From Methanococcoides sp. LMO-2 (GTDB lineage Archaea; Halobacteriota; Methanosarcinia; Methanosarcinales; Methanosarcinaceae): DNA of 64,000 nucleotides. Of the stretch, positions 56,430 to 64,000 are shown in pieces. Below the pieces are notes generated by a model that made no database searches, was not told the origin of the DNA, and was given only the letters and a program-made list of their open reading frames with translations. The translations under genes were made by a program, and so were the position numbers. The stretch covers positions 1-64,000 of the forward strand of contig NZ_JBCAUS010000006.1 of the NCBI RefSeq assembly GCF_038432375.1, in the 5' to 3' direction. Position 1 is the stretch's first letter. Each line of letters starts with the position of its first letter.

Positions 56430-56936
56430 TTATTGTTTATTCTTAGATTCAAGAGAACATTTTTCATCGAGCAGTTCCACCGATCGGTCGTACATATGAC
56501 GATGGAATTCGATCAATAAGATCTCGGCCTCAAGAAGCTTGTCAAGCTTTTCACCATCCACATCATCCATGCACATTTTTACGACCGAAACCATTTTCTT
56601 GAAGACCCTCCCGATCTGTTCAATGCCTTTTTCAGTAACAGATATCAGGACCTTCCTACGATCAGAGGGATCGTCTTTTCGAAAAACAAAACCCTCTTTC
56701 TCAAGGTTATCGATAAGACTTGTAACACTGCTCTTTTTCAGGTCAAGGAACCTGGCAAGTGTAGAAGGCATGATCTCACCTTCCCTCTATATCAGGAGAA
56801 GTGCCCTGTTCATGGTTTTGTGCGCACTTGTACGCCCTTCCTCTTCCAGGCAACATTCCGTCATGTTACCCTCAATTTTTCTTTTGAGATGTTCCATCTC
56901 AAGATGGAGTTTGATGAGTTTCTCGATCTTATCCAA
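56430..56936 (-). CDS. MarR-family regulator with in-frame TAG codon
   Basis: Starts TTG 56936, 6 nt after GGAGG (56947-56943). Frame of 168 codons interrupted by TAG at 56789-56787, codon 50. Upstream part: LDKIEKLIKLHLEMEHLKRK to MNRALLLI; downstream part: REGEIMPSTLARFLDLKKSS, VTSLIDNLEKEGFVFRKDDP and SDRRKVLISVTEKG, the complete MarR winged helix. The codon sits where the family often has Tyr (LLLxYREGE). Since this organism decodes TAG as pyrrolysine in mtbB, a full-length protein could be made. Alternatives: nonsense mutation, or reinitiation at ATG 56771 giving 113 aa. Likely controls the downstream exporter operon. Confidence 0.7.
56787..56789 (-). other. In-frame TAG codon in the MarR gene (candidate pyrrolysine)
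   Basis: Amber codon 50 of the 168-codon MarR frame; reading frame and family similarity continue without shift on both sides. Confidence 0.5.
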
Positions 56937-57568
56937 ATTATACCTCCCGAATCAAGTATTCGGTGTTGAACTTTGATAATTAGATAATCAAATTGTTTGA
57001 TAAACTAATGATTCGATTTTCTAATATTCAAATTTGTATATAAGGCTTGTGCCTTTGTCCACGAGTATCATCATATATTTGGCAGCCTGTCGATATATGC
57101 GCGCCATATAATTCAAAAGAAATTGACAGTTATAAAAGAAAATAATACAGATCGGTTTTAAAAAAACAGTATGCATATCCACAATATTGGTTTAAATGAA
57201 TCAGAATGAATTGAGATAAAAGAGTTGGAGGAGGAGCATCATTAGACACGCCCCCTCGTTTGGAGTCAGCCCCTAAAAGGAGTGATACTATAAAAAGATA
57301 TTTGTCAATGATTATTGACTATATTTAATAGAGCCAATTAATAAAATTAAAATTAGACTAAATTAATATAAATAGTAAAAAATGGATTACATCTTCAAAA
57401 TATAAAACTGCAAACCCATAAAATCTAATAAAGGGCCTATGAGCTAATCCCGGAATAATGTGCAGAAACCCTAGTATCATTCGGTCAGAGAATTTTACAA
57501 TAGTATTATATACCTACCAACGCGAAATAATAATGGGTAGCGTTTCTAAAATAAAGGGAGTTTTACAC
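56937..57568. other. Intergenic region between marR and the second mscS
   Basis: No gene seen. Near marR there is a promoter with operators (listed separately). At 57227-57345 two short strings AGGAGGAGC and AAAGGAG each lead into tiny frames of about a dozen codons without ATG, probably decayed DNA. TATA-like TTATATAC at about 57505-57513 probably belongs to mscS. Confidence 0.4.
56972..57044 (-). promoter_or_regulatory. Promoter and palindromic operators of marR
   Basis: TATA-like CTTATATAC at about 57036-57044. Just downstream in the direction of transcription lies the perfect inverted repeat ATCAAA-TTG-TTTGAT (56987-57001) and a further half-site TTTGAT at 56972-56977. This is the position expected for autorepression by a MarR dimer. 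Confidence 0.5.
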
Positions 57569-58369
57569 ATGTTATCAGACAATCTACCATACATGAATAT
57601 GACATACTTTGACCTGCTATCGGCACTTATAGTCCTCGTTGCAGGTATAATTGTAGCAAAGATCTTAGCAGGTATCTTCAAGAACGGGCTTAAGAAGACG
57701 GAACTGCCTGAACTGGTTGCAGAATTCCTGTCCAGATTCGTCCTGGCACTTCTATACGTTGCAGTCATCCTTGCAACAGTATCAACACTGGGTGCCGACA
57801 TAAGTTCAGTAGTTGTCGGTCTTTCAGCAGTCATCGGTTTAGTACTTGGCTTCGGAATGCAGGACACATTGACGAACATTGCAGCAGGCGTATGGCTTGC
57901 CACACTCAGACCATTCGACAAAGGAGAGTATGTATCGGTTACAGGCTACTCCGGAACTGTAAGTGCTGTCGGATTCATGGCAACAGAACTGCTTACACCG
58001 GACAACAAGATAATCACCATCCCAAACAAGGTAATCTGGGGAAGCGCCATTGAAAATGCTACCAGAATGCCCACAAGAAGAGTTGATGTTAATGTCGGAA
58101 TCAGCTATGACACAAAAGTTGACCAGGCAGTTCAGGTTGCTATGGAACTCATGAAGAATCACTCAATGGTACTTGCGGACCCTGCTCCAGCCGTTGTCAC
58201 AACCGAACTTGCAGATTCATCCGTGAACCTCCAGCTTCGCGCATGGGCAAATACCGCAGATTACTGGGGAGTTAAAGGCGACCTCACCAACGGTATCCTG
58301 AACGCATACAAGGAAGCAGATATAGAGATCCCATTCCCACAACTGGATGTCCACATGGACAAAGAATGA
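57569..58369 (+). CDS. Small mechanosensitive channel (MscS family), paralogue 2
   Basis: 266 aa from ATG 57569 (GGGAG 8 nt upstream); longer frames start at 57458 or 57533. Three N-terminal helices (about 14-34, 48-72, 78-105), pore helix VVVGLSAVIGLVLGFGMQDT, beta domain (TLRPFDKGEYVSVTGYSG) and cage. Shorter than the copy at 19863 and ends soon after the cage (PFPQLDVHMDKE). Followed after 29 nt by the Fe-S genes. Confidence 0.9.
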   Translation: MLSDNLPYMNMTYFDLLSALIVLVAGIIVAKILAGIFKNGLKKTELPELVAEFLSRFVLALLYVAVILATVSTLGADISSVVVGLSAVIGLVLGFGMQDTLTNIAAGVWLATLRPFDKGEYVSVTGYSGTVSAVGFMATELLTPDNKIITIPNKVIWGSAIENATRMPTRRVDVNVGISYDTKVDQAVQVAMELMKNHSMVLADPAPAVVTTELADSSVNLQLRAWANTADYWGVKGDLTNGILNAYKEADIEIPFPQLDVHMDKE

Positions 58370-58398
58370 GATGTTTGGAAGAAAGGGGGTACTAAGAA

Positions 58399-59034
58399 AT
58401 GACAGAGAGCAAACCAAGCATACAGCCATCAGAGAACGGACCAAACCTTGTAAAAGACCTGAAGTATCTGAAGAACTCAAAGGGGGAGACCTTTGAACCA
58501 CAGCCCATGATGGCTCTTTGTCGCTGTGGCCAGTCATCGAACAAACCATTTTGCGATGGTACACATCTGAAAGTAGGCTTTACAGGGGAGAAAGCCGAAG
58601 ACAGGCAACCTGACAGGGTGGACGATTATGTTGGGAAGGATATCACGATCCATGACAACAGGGGAGTCTGTTCTCACAGGGGATACTGCACCGATAATCT
58701 ACCAAACGTCTTCAGGATGAGACAGGAGCCATGGATAGACCCTGACGGAGCCAGTGCAGAAGAGATCATAAGGGTTATCGAAATGTGCCCTTCAGGTGCT
58801 TTAAGCTACACGAAGGATGGAGTGCTGCACAAGGAACTTGACAGGGAGCCGGGAATCACTGTCACAAAGAACGGACCACACGACGTTGTAGGTGGTATCG
58901 AGCTTGATGATCCTGACGGGAACACACCCGAATCCAAAGAACACTACACCCTTTGCAGGTGTGGTGCTTCGAAGAACAAGCCGTTCTGCAGCGGTGAACA
59001 CTGGCATGTCGAGTTCAAGGATGAGAAGAACTGA
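58399..59034 (+). CDS. Iron-sulfur protein with two CDGSH domains and a central Fe-S domain
   Basis: 211 aa. The first CDGSH motif is CRCGQSSNKPFCDGTH (about 41-56) and the second CRCGASKNKPFCSGEH (about 187-202), each binding a [2Fe-2S] cluster with 3 Cys and 1 His. Between them is a divergent 4Fe-4S-like domain (Fer4_19 type: VCSHRGYCTDNLPNVF, EMCPSGALSY). Two CDGSH motifs around a third cluster make a compact three-cluster electron carrier. Lies 18 nt before the rubredoxin-TPP enzyme, a likely redox partner. Confidence 0.9.
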   Translation: MTESKPSIQPSENGPNLVKDLKYLKNSKGETFEPQPMMALCRCGQSSNKPFCDGTHLKVGFTGEKAEDRQPDRVDDYVGKDITIHDNRGVCSHRGYCTDNLPNVFRMRQEPWIDPDGASAEEIIRVIEMCPSGALSYTKDGVLHKELDREPGITVTKNGPHDVVGGIELDDPDGNTPESKEHYTLCRCGASKNKPFCSGEHWHVEFKDEKN

Positions 59035-59058
59035 CCAAAAAGACCACGAGGGATGATA

Positions 59059-60837
59059 TTGGGAAAATACAGATGTTCGGTCTGTAACTGGACATATGAT
59101 GAAGAAGCAGAAGGGCAGGATTTTGATTCCCTGCCCGATAGCTATACCTGTCCTGTCTGTGGTGCACCAAAATCTGCATTTGTTCAGGAAGGCGGCGTAA
59201 AGGAAGAAAAGGGTGTTGAAACCACTGTTGCGGACAAGATAGTCGAACAGCTGGAAGCTTTTGGTGTAAGATACGTCTATGGCATACCAGGAGACTCGAA
59301 CCTACCGCTTATCGATGCCATACGAAGAAGCGATAAGATACGTTTCATCCTCACGAGGCATGAGGAAACAGCTGCCTTTATGGCCTCAGCACATGGGAAG
59401 ATGACCTCCGAACTGGGAGTCTGCATTTCCATTGCAGGCCCGGGATGTACCAACCTGATCACCGGACTCATGGATGCTGCAACCGACAGGAGCAGCGTGC
59501 TTGCCTTTGCGGGCCAGGTTCCGGAAGTATACCTTGGGAGCGAAGCATTTCAGGAGATCGACCAGATAGAACTGTTCAAGCCATTCACCGAGTTCTCAGA
59601 AACCATTGCCAGAGACAATCAGGCATTGAAGCTGCTCACCATGGCAGTAAAGTATGCATACAGGAAACCGGGTGTTTCGGTCCTCAGCACCCCCACGGAC
59701 ATCCTTGCCGAAAAGCTTGGAGAAAAAGTATATTCTCCTGAGAAGAGACTTTTCATTAACAAGACCTCTCCAAAAGAAGAGGATGTACAAAGAGCAGCGG
59801 AACTTATCAACGGTTGCGAAAAGGTGACACTCTTCGCAGGCTGGGGTTCCCGCCACAGCAGAGATCTGCTGCTGGAGATGTCACAAAAGCTGAAAGCACC
59901 AATTGCGACAACATCAAGGGCCAAGGGAGTAATCCACGAGACTGAGCGCTTCAGCGTAGGGGTCCTGGGCTCCATAGGATCAAAGCATGCGGCACAGGCC
60001 ATCAAAAATTCGGACCTAATATTCATAATCGGTTCCGGATTCCGACAGGCCAACCTTGTACCTGCCGGAGTGAAGATCGTCCAGACAGATATCGATCCCA
60101 CAAAGATAGGAAAGACCTTCGACGTGGATGTTGGCATTGTCGGCGATGCGGATCTTGTACTCAAGGCACTGTTGCCTCTGTTAGATGAAAAGGATGCGGA
60201 CCGAGAATTCCTTGAACACATTGACCAGATGAAAGCAAGCCATCGTGAGGAACTCGAATACGAAGCCAATGACCTGTCCATCCCGATAAATCCCGGATAT
60301 GTAGTGCAGGCCATCAAACGTCATGCAGACAAGGATGCAATCATCTGCGTTGATGTGGGCGACCATACCTATTGGTTCTACAAGAAGTTCGTCTGTGAAG
60401 GACAGAGAACGTTCATGTCAGCGAACATCGCCAGTATGGGTTTCGCACTTCCTGCATCCCTTTCAGCAAAGCTGGACTATCCTGACAAACAGGTCATCTG
60501 TGTGACAGGGGACGGTGGATTTGGGATGCTCATGGGAGATTTCACAACAGCTGTCAGGGAAGGACTTGGCATCAATGTCATCGTCTTTAACGACGGCAAG
60601 CTCAAGAACATCAAGAAAGAACAGTTAAGGGACAACTATCCCGAATACGGAGTCAGTTTCCCTAACCCTGATTTCGCAGAATTTGCACGATCTACCGGAG
60701 GGGAAGGCTTCAGGATAGAAGACCCGACACAACTGGACGAAGCATTAGAAAAAGCATTCAATTCAGAAAAAGCAGCACTCATTGACGTGGTCGTTGACCC
60801 CGACAAGACAGCTGCCAGTACAAAGAGGGTGGATTAA
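59059..60837 (+). CDS. Rubredoxin fused to a pyruvate-oxidase-like TPP enzyme
   Basis: About 592 aa; TTG 59059 lies 6 nt after GAGGG, and ATG 59053 abuts it. Residues about 3-45 are a rubredoxin (YRCSVCNWTYDEEAEGQDFD and CPVCGAPKSAF, four Cys for one iron). From about 58 comes a three-domain TPP enzyme of the pyruvate oxidase/acetolactate synthase family: catalytic Glu in LTRHEETAAFMASAHGK, central domain GWGSRHSRDLL, and TPP/Mg site GDGGFGMLMGDFTTAV with NDGKLKNIKKEQ. The closest match seems to be pyruvate oxidase-like enzymes. Rubredoxin could take up electrons from the flavin. The substrate is not proven. Confidence 0.85.
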   Translation: MGKYRCSVCNWTYDEEAEGQDFDSLPDSYTCPVCGAPKSAFVQEGGVKEEKGVETTVADKIVEQLEAFGVRYVYGIPGDSNLPLIDAIRRSDKIRFILTRHEETAAFMASAHGKMTSELGVCISIAGPGCTNLITGLMDAATDRSSVLAFAGQVPEVYLGSEAFQEIDQIELFKPFTEFSETIARDNQALKLLTMAVKYAYRKPGVSVLSTPTDILAEKLGEKVYSPEKRLFINKTSPKEEDVQRAAELINGCEKVTLFAGWGSRHSRDLLLEMSQKLKAPIATTSRAKGVIHETERFSVGVLGSIGSKHAAQAIKNSDLIFIIGSGFRQANLVPAGVKIVQTDIDPTKIGKTFDVDVGIVGDADLVLKALLPLLDEKDADREFLEHIDQMKASHREELEYEANDLSIPINPGYVVQAIKRHADKDAIICVDVGDHTYWFYKKFVCEGQRTFMSANIASMGFALPASLSAKLDYPDKQVICVTGDGGFGMLMGDFTTAVREGLGINVIVFNDGKLKNIKKEQLRDNYPEYGVSFPNPDFAEFARSTGGEGFRIEDPTQLDEALEKAFNSEKAALIDVVVDPDKTAASTKRVD

Positions 60838-61118
60838 GGAGTTACCTCCACACCCTTCCAGAATGCAACATACCCTGTGATCTCTTTTGCAGCCGGTTTT
60901 GGTTCCGGATAATACCAGGCTGCATCTTTATTTACTTCATCACCCACAACGATGTCATAGTAATATCCCAGACCCTTCCATGGGCAGGTCGAACGTGTTT
61001 CCGATTCGCGCAGGTATTCCCTCTGCACCGAGTCAGGTGGGAAGTAAAGATTCCCTTCCACCTCTTTTACTGCATCGCTTTCTGCAAGTATGACTCCATT
61101 CCATTTTGCTACTGCCAT
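60834..61118 (-). CDS. DUF427 family protein
   Basis: 94-aa beta-tent-fold protein of the DUF427 family, recognised by AKWNGVILAESDAVKEVEGN, LYFPPDSVQREYL, STCPWKGLGYYYDI and AAWYYPEPKPAAKEITGYVAF. Biochemical role unknown. Its 3' end overlaps that of the TPP enzyme gene on the other strand by 4 nt. Confidence 0.92.
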   Translation of the reverse strand: MAVAKWNGVILAESDAVKEVEGNLYFPPDSVQREYLRESETRSTCPWKGLGYYYDIVVGDEVNKDAAWYYPEPKPAAKEITGYVAFWKGVEVTP

Positions 61119-61238
61119 TTTATATCCACTCCTGAATAACTGGTAAAAAGAAGTTGTAAAGCATCGTTTATGTGGATTGTGGTCAGATGAAAAGTAGTAA
61201 AAACAATATGATCCCGAAACTGTAAAGGACAGAGAAGA

Positions 61239-61835
61239 TCATTCGATCTCGAAGATGTGAACACCCATATCCTCAAGAATCTGGCCTAATTTGAACAGCG
61301 GCAGACCTACAACATTGAAGAAATCGCCCATGATACTTTCCACAAGTATGGCACCTTTCCCCTGTATTGCAAAGGCACCGGCCTTATCCATCGGTTCCCC
61401 TGACCTGACATAAGATGCGATCTCCTCCACGGACATCTTTTTCATTTTTACATCAGTAATCTCGGAAACCGTTACCTCTGTTTCCAGATCAATATTCAGA
61501 ACTGTCATGCCTGTGATCGCCTGTACGATCTTCCCGCTGACGCTATCAAGCATCTCTTTTGCTTTTTCAGGCGAGTGTGGTTTTCCAAGTACCTGACCTT
61601 CACAGAGGACAACGGTATCAGCAGAGATGATGATACCTGAATCATATTTCCCGACAACATCTCTTGCCTTAAAAAGAGAATGATGGAGGACCAATTCTGT
61701 TGCATCCAACCCGGACTGTGGAGCTTCATCGTATGAACTCACACAAATCTCAAAGTTATCCCCGATAAGCTGCCTTAAAAGCTCCTTCCTGCGCGGGGAA
61801 GCCGATGCAAGAACTATCCTGCACATTCTGATCAT
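61239..61835 (-). CDS. maf: Maf-like nucleoside triphosphate pyrophosphatase
   Basis: 198 aa. Family signature [17 protein letters not shown] (about 5-21), [38 protein letters not shown] and VGLPLF. Maf proteins hydrolyse non-canonical nucleotides such as dTTP/UTP analogues. The ATG overlaps the U32 peptidase stop by 4 nt (ATGA). Confidence 0.9.
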   Translation of the reverse strand: MIRMCRIVLASASPRRKELLRQLIGDNFEICVSSYDEAPQSGLDATELVLHHSLFKARDVVGKYDSGIIISADTVVLCEGQVLGKPHSPEKAKEMLDSVSGKIVQAITGMTVLNIDLETEVTVSEITDVKMKKMSVEEIASYVRSGEPMDKAGAFAIQGKGAILVESIMGDFFNVVGLPLFKLGQILEDMGVHIFEIE

Positions 61836-64000
61836 ACACCCTTGAAATAATGTCCTCTTGAGAACTTCGTACCCCTTCTGGGACGGAGTTCAGCAGGCTT
61901 GCCGTCAAGTAGTCTCCGGTATGCTGAAGTGATCTCTTTCACATCCCTCTTCCCATAAAGGGACAGGTCGAGACGCATAACATCCACACCAGACATTTTC
62001 AGATGGTCCATCTTATCGCTCATGTCCAGCACTTTGGAATCATAGATCAGCGTCCTTTCATCCGCACGCTTTACAGGATACTCCACGCCTTTTGAGTCCA
62101 CCATGAGCACTTCACTGCCATCAGTAGCTATTTCCTGCTCAAGCAGAGGTTTTAGCAGATCATGCTCGGTGATGAGCATCAGTTCCCTTCCATGAACAAC
62201 TATCTCCAGCTGGTTCTCACTACCACGGCAGGAAATATCATTGCATACATCAGTGATCTCATCAAGGTTCAGTTCGGAAGACATGGTCACACGGAAAGCT
62301 CCGGCTTTGTAGAACTCATCCGCCGTGTAGGAATTAAAAGTGTTGAACTCCTTTTGTACCACGAACGGAATTCCCAGCTGTTTAGCCACTTCAACCTGCC
62401 CCAGAGTGTAGCATGCTATGCGGAAACCGGCGTCCTTTACATTCCCTAACAGAGGCAAAAGCTGCACAAGCTCAGCTTCATGACTTATGCGCGGGAGCAG
62501 GAGAACTATCTCAGCACTTTTCCTTGCAGCCTCCAGTTTCTCTGCATTCTGCTCCGATGTCAGTTCATGGAACTTCCTTACAGGCACATAGACGCAATCA
62601 GCACCCATTTCCACAGCATCGAACAGAGCACCGGAGTTCTTTACTTCCACACTGAGAACAGGAGTTCGCACTATGCTTCCGCATCCGGAATCGCCGCAGA
62701 AGTGCGAGATGTCTGATAATTGAGGATGCTTTTCATCCTTCCTGTATTTTCCAAGAACCTTCTCAAGCAGCCTTTCAGCAGCCGCCCTTCTTGCACCAGT
62801 GAGCACTCCGATAGGAATGAAGATGTTGCCTGTGACCTTCACGTCCACTGTTGATGCTGTAAATGAAGTATCACCCAATTTCTCCATTGCAGATATGATC
62901 TGCTCTTCAGAAGTAGGGGCTTTTTTAGCTTCCTGAACCTCAAAATCATCGACGACATCTACGCGGATCTCACCTGAGCTCATGCTGACCTTTAAATTTT
63001 GACCCACCTCAGCAATCACTTCAATATCCACAGGAAGACCCTGTTCCTTTGTCCTCTGGAGGGTTTCCAGAAGTCTCTGGTCTGTTGTAAGATAGACCTC
63101 ATTGCCTCTGGCGACCGCCTTACCGGTCTTTGAACTGATCTCAAGGATGACCTTGTCACCTTTCTTTGCTGTCTTTATCTCGTTGCCATCCTTATCCAGA
63201 AGTTTGTTGATGGCAGAGCCCAGCACACCGACCTTTGTGTGGATGCCCACACCATCCTTCACCTGTATGTCTTCTTTCAGGGTGATAGTAAGGCTGGTAG
63301 TATACCTGTAAGTGGAAATATCCCTGATTTTCCCAAGAAAAACACCATAACTTGAACTGTATTTGGAATGGACTACATCCCTCTCACCAAGGACGAAGCC
63401 CTTTGTGAAACCACGATAGAACAGCTTTGCAAGGTCAGTTTCAAGCTCCATGACCTTAACCTCATCAAGCTTTTCTTTTTTGCAGATCGCTTCTACTGCA
63501 CGCTTGTAGACACTTGCACTTTCTGTAACGTACTCAGGTTTCTTCATCCTTCCTTCGATCTTCAGGCTTCGAAGACCGGTGCCAACGATCTCGTTAAGTT
63601 CCGAAAGGGTGCACAGTTCAGCACAGCTTATCGGGAACCTGCCCATGCCCTTGACATTTACCTTTCGACCGTTCACAACAAACTCATATGGTCTCCTGCA
63701 TGGTTGTGCACATGCACCACGGTTTGCACTCCTGTCACTCATGAAACTGCTGAAAAGGCATTTCCCGGAATATGAATAGCAAAGTGCCCCATGTACGAAG
63801 ATCTCGATCTCAGTATCAGAATGATCCACTATATCAGTGATCTCACGCACCGTCAGCTCCCTTGAAACGATGACACGGACAGCGCCTTCGTTGGCAACAA
63901 AGTCAACTCCTTCCATGCTGTGGACCGTCATCTGAGTACTTGCATGCAGTGCCAGGTCAGGATAGGTCTCATGAAGGATACGGAGAAGTCCCATGTCCTG
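61832..64000 (-). CDS. U32-family peptidase/tRNA hydroxylation-type protein (partial)
   Basis: At least 722 residues; the 5' end lies beyond the window. Frame is open through 64000 ([20 protein letters not shown]). The U32 signature is present ([32 protein letters not shown]) with conserved cysteines thought to bind an Fe-S cluster in RlhA/TrhP relatives, followed by a collagenase-like C-terminal domain ([19 protein letters not shown]) and a second barrel-like half. Family members modify rRNA or tRNA rather than cleave protein in several cases. Translationally coupled to maf. Confidence 0.9.
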   Translation of the reverse strand, partial: QDMGLLRILHETYPDLALHASTQMTVHSMEGVDFVANEGAVRVIVSRELTVREITDIVDHSDTEIEIFVHGALCYSYSGKCLFSSFMSDRSANRGACAQPCRRPYEFVVNGRKVNVKGMGRFPISCAELCTLSELNEIVGTGLRSLKIEGRMKKPEYVTESASVYKRAVEAICKKEKLDEVKVMELETDLAKLFYRGFTKGFVLGERDVVHSKYSSSYGVFLGKIRDISTYRYTTSLTITLKEDIQVKDGVGIHTKVGVLGSAINKLLDKDGNEIKTAKKGDKVILEISSKTGKAVARGNEVYLTTDQRLLETLQRTKEQGLPVDIEVIAEVGQNLKVSMSSGEIRVDVVDDFEVQEAKKAPTSEEQIISAMEKLGDTSFTASTVDVKVTGNIFIPIGVLTGARRAAAERLLEKVLGKYRKDEKHPQLSDISHFCGDSGCGSIVRTPVLSVEVKNSGALFDAVEMGADCVYVPVRKFHELTSEQNAEKLEAARKSAEIVLLLPRISHEAELVQLLPLLGNVKDAGFRIACYTLGQVEVAKQLGIPFVVQKEFNTFNSYTADEFYKAGAFRVTMSSELNLDEITDVCNDISCRGSENQLEIVVHGRELMLITEHDLLKPLLEQEIATDGSEVLMVDSKGVEYPVKRADERTLIYDSKVLDMSDKMDHLKMSGVDVMRLDLSLYGKRDVKEITSAYRRLLDGKPAELRPRRGTKFSRGHYFKGV

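Noticed and set aside
57227-57345. Tiny genes after AGGAGGAGC and AAAGGAG
   Set aside because: Frames of about a dozen codons beginning with ATT or ATA and no similarity; insufficient support.
1-64000. Insertion sequences or prophage
   Set aside because: No transposase, integrase or phage gene was seen in any frame; gene order looks chromosomal apart from the small array.

Overview
The window comes from a methylotrophic methanogenic archaeon of the Methanosarcinaceae, most like Methanococcoides or Methanolobus. Four things point there: a dimethylamine methyltransferase gene (mtbB) with an in-frame amber codon at the pyrrolysine site, its corrinoid partner mtbC and an APC permease, the methanogen-type seryl-tRNA synthetase, and archaeal ribosomal, RNA polymerase and aIF2 gene clusters with AT-rich intergenic DNA and TATA-type promoters. 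The genus is an inference; no database was searched.

Layout. 0.8-13.4 kb: hisS, four pilin-like membrane proteins, rps15, a UDP-GlcNAc operon (two GlmU-like nucleotidyltransferases around glmS and glmM), then a DHH nuclease, Pcc1 and a family 4 uracil-DNA glycosylase. 13.6-22.9 kb: serS, rps3ae, gltX, a small regulator with a fumarylacetoacetase-family enzyme, a methyltransferase, an MscS channel, a Rieske protein and msrB/msrA. 22.9-24.5 kb: four tandem units of about 418 bp, each with a 55-aa membrane protein gene and a palindromic operator at its promoter. 24.7-28.3 kb: envelope and secreted proteins and a candidate small RNA. 28.4-34.2 kb: UV-damage repair (photolyase with a SOUL protein, UvsE, UvrB), two tRNAs and a frameshifted DUF131 gene. 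34.2-38.3 kb: a winged-helix protein with a Gln/Pro-rich linker, PAN, tRNA-Glu and small proteins. 38.6-47.8 kb: the mtbC-mtbB-permease operon with a divergent regulator, histidine kinase and receiver. 48.0-51.5 kb: the aIF2gamma to S27ae translation/transcription operon. 51.7-56.9 kb: an RND exporter operon with two membrane-anchored surface proteins, led by a MarR-type gene. 57.6-64 kb: a second MscS, a double-CDGSH Fe-S protein, a rubredoxin-TPP enzyme fusion, DUF427, Maf and a U32 peptidase cut by the window edge.

The most unusual observations are these. (1) The MarR gene is interrupted by an in-frame TAG at a position where the family often has Tyr, in an organism that must decode TAG as pyrrolysine; this could tie the exporter operon to methylamine metabolism, or it could be a nonsense mutation. 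(2) The four-copy array of near-identical 55-aa membrane proteins has strongly conserved operators and divergent TATA boxes that could produce antisense RNA. (3) Three genes (mtbC, the RND exporter and msrB) have a good Shine-Dalgarno sequence followed at normal spacing by ACG or ATA instead of ATG. (4) Rubredoxin is fused to a pyruvate-oxidase-like TPP enzyme beside a double-CDGSH protein.

All family assignments come from reading motifs in the translated sequence. Starts were chosen from Shine-Dalgarno spacing and the known beginnings of the families.
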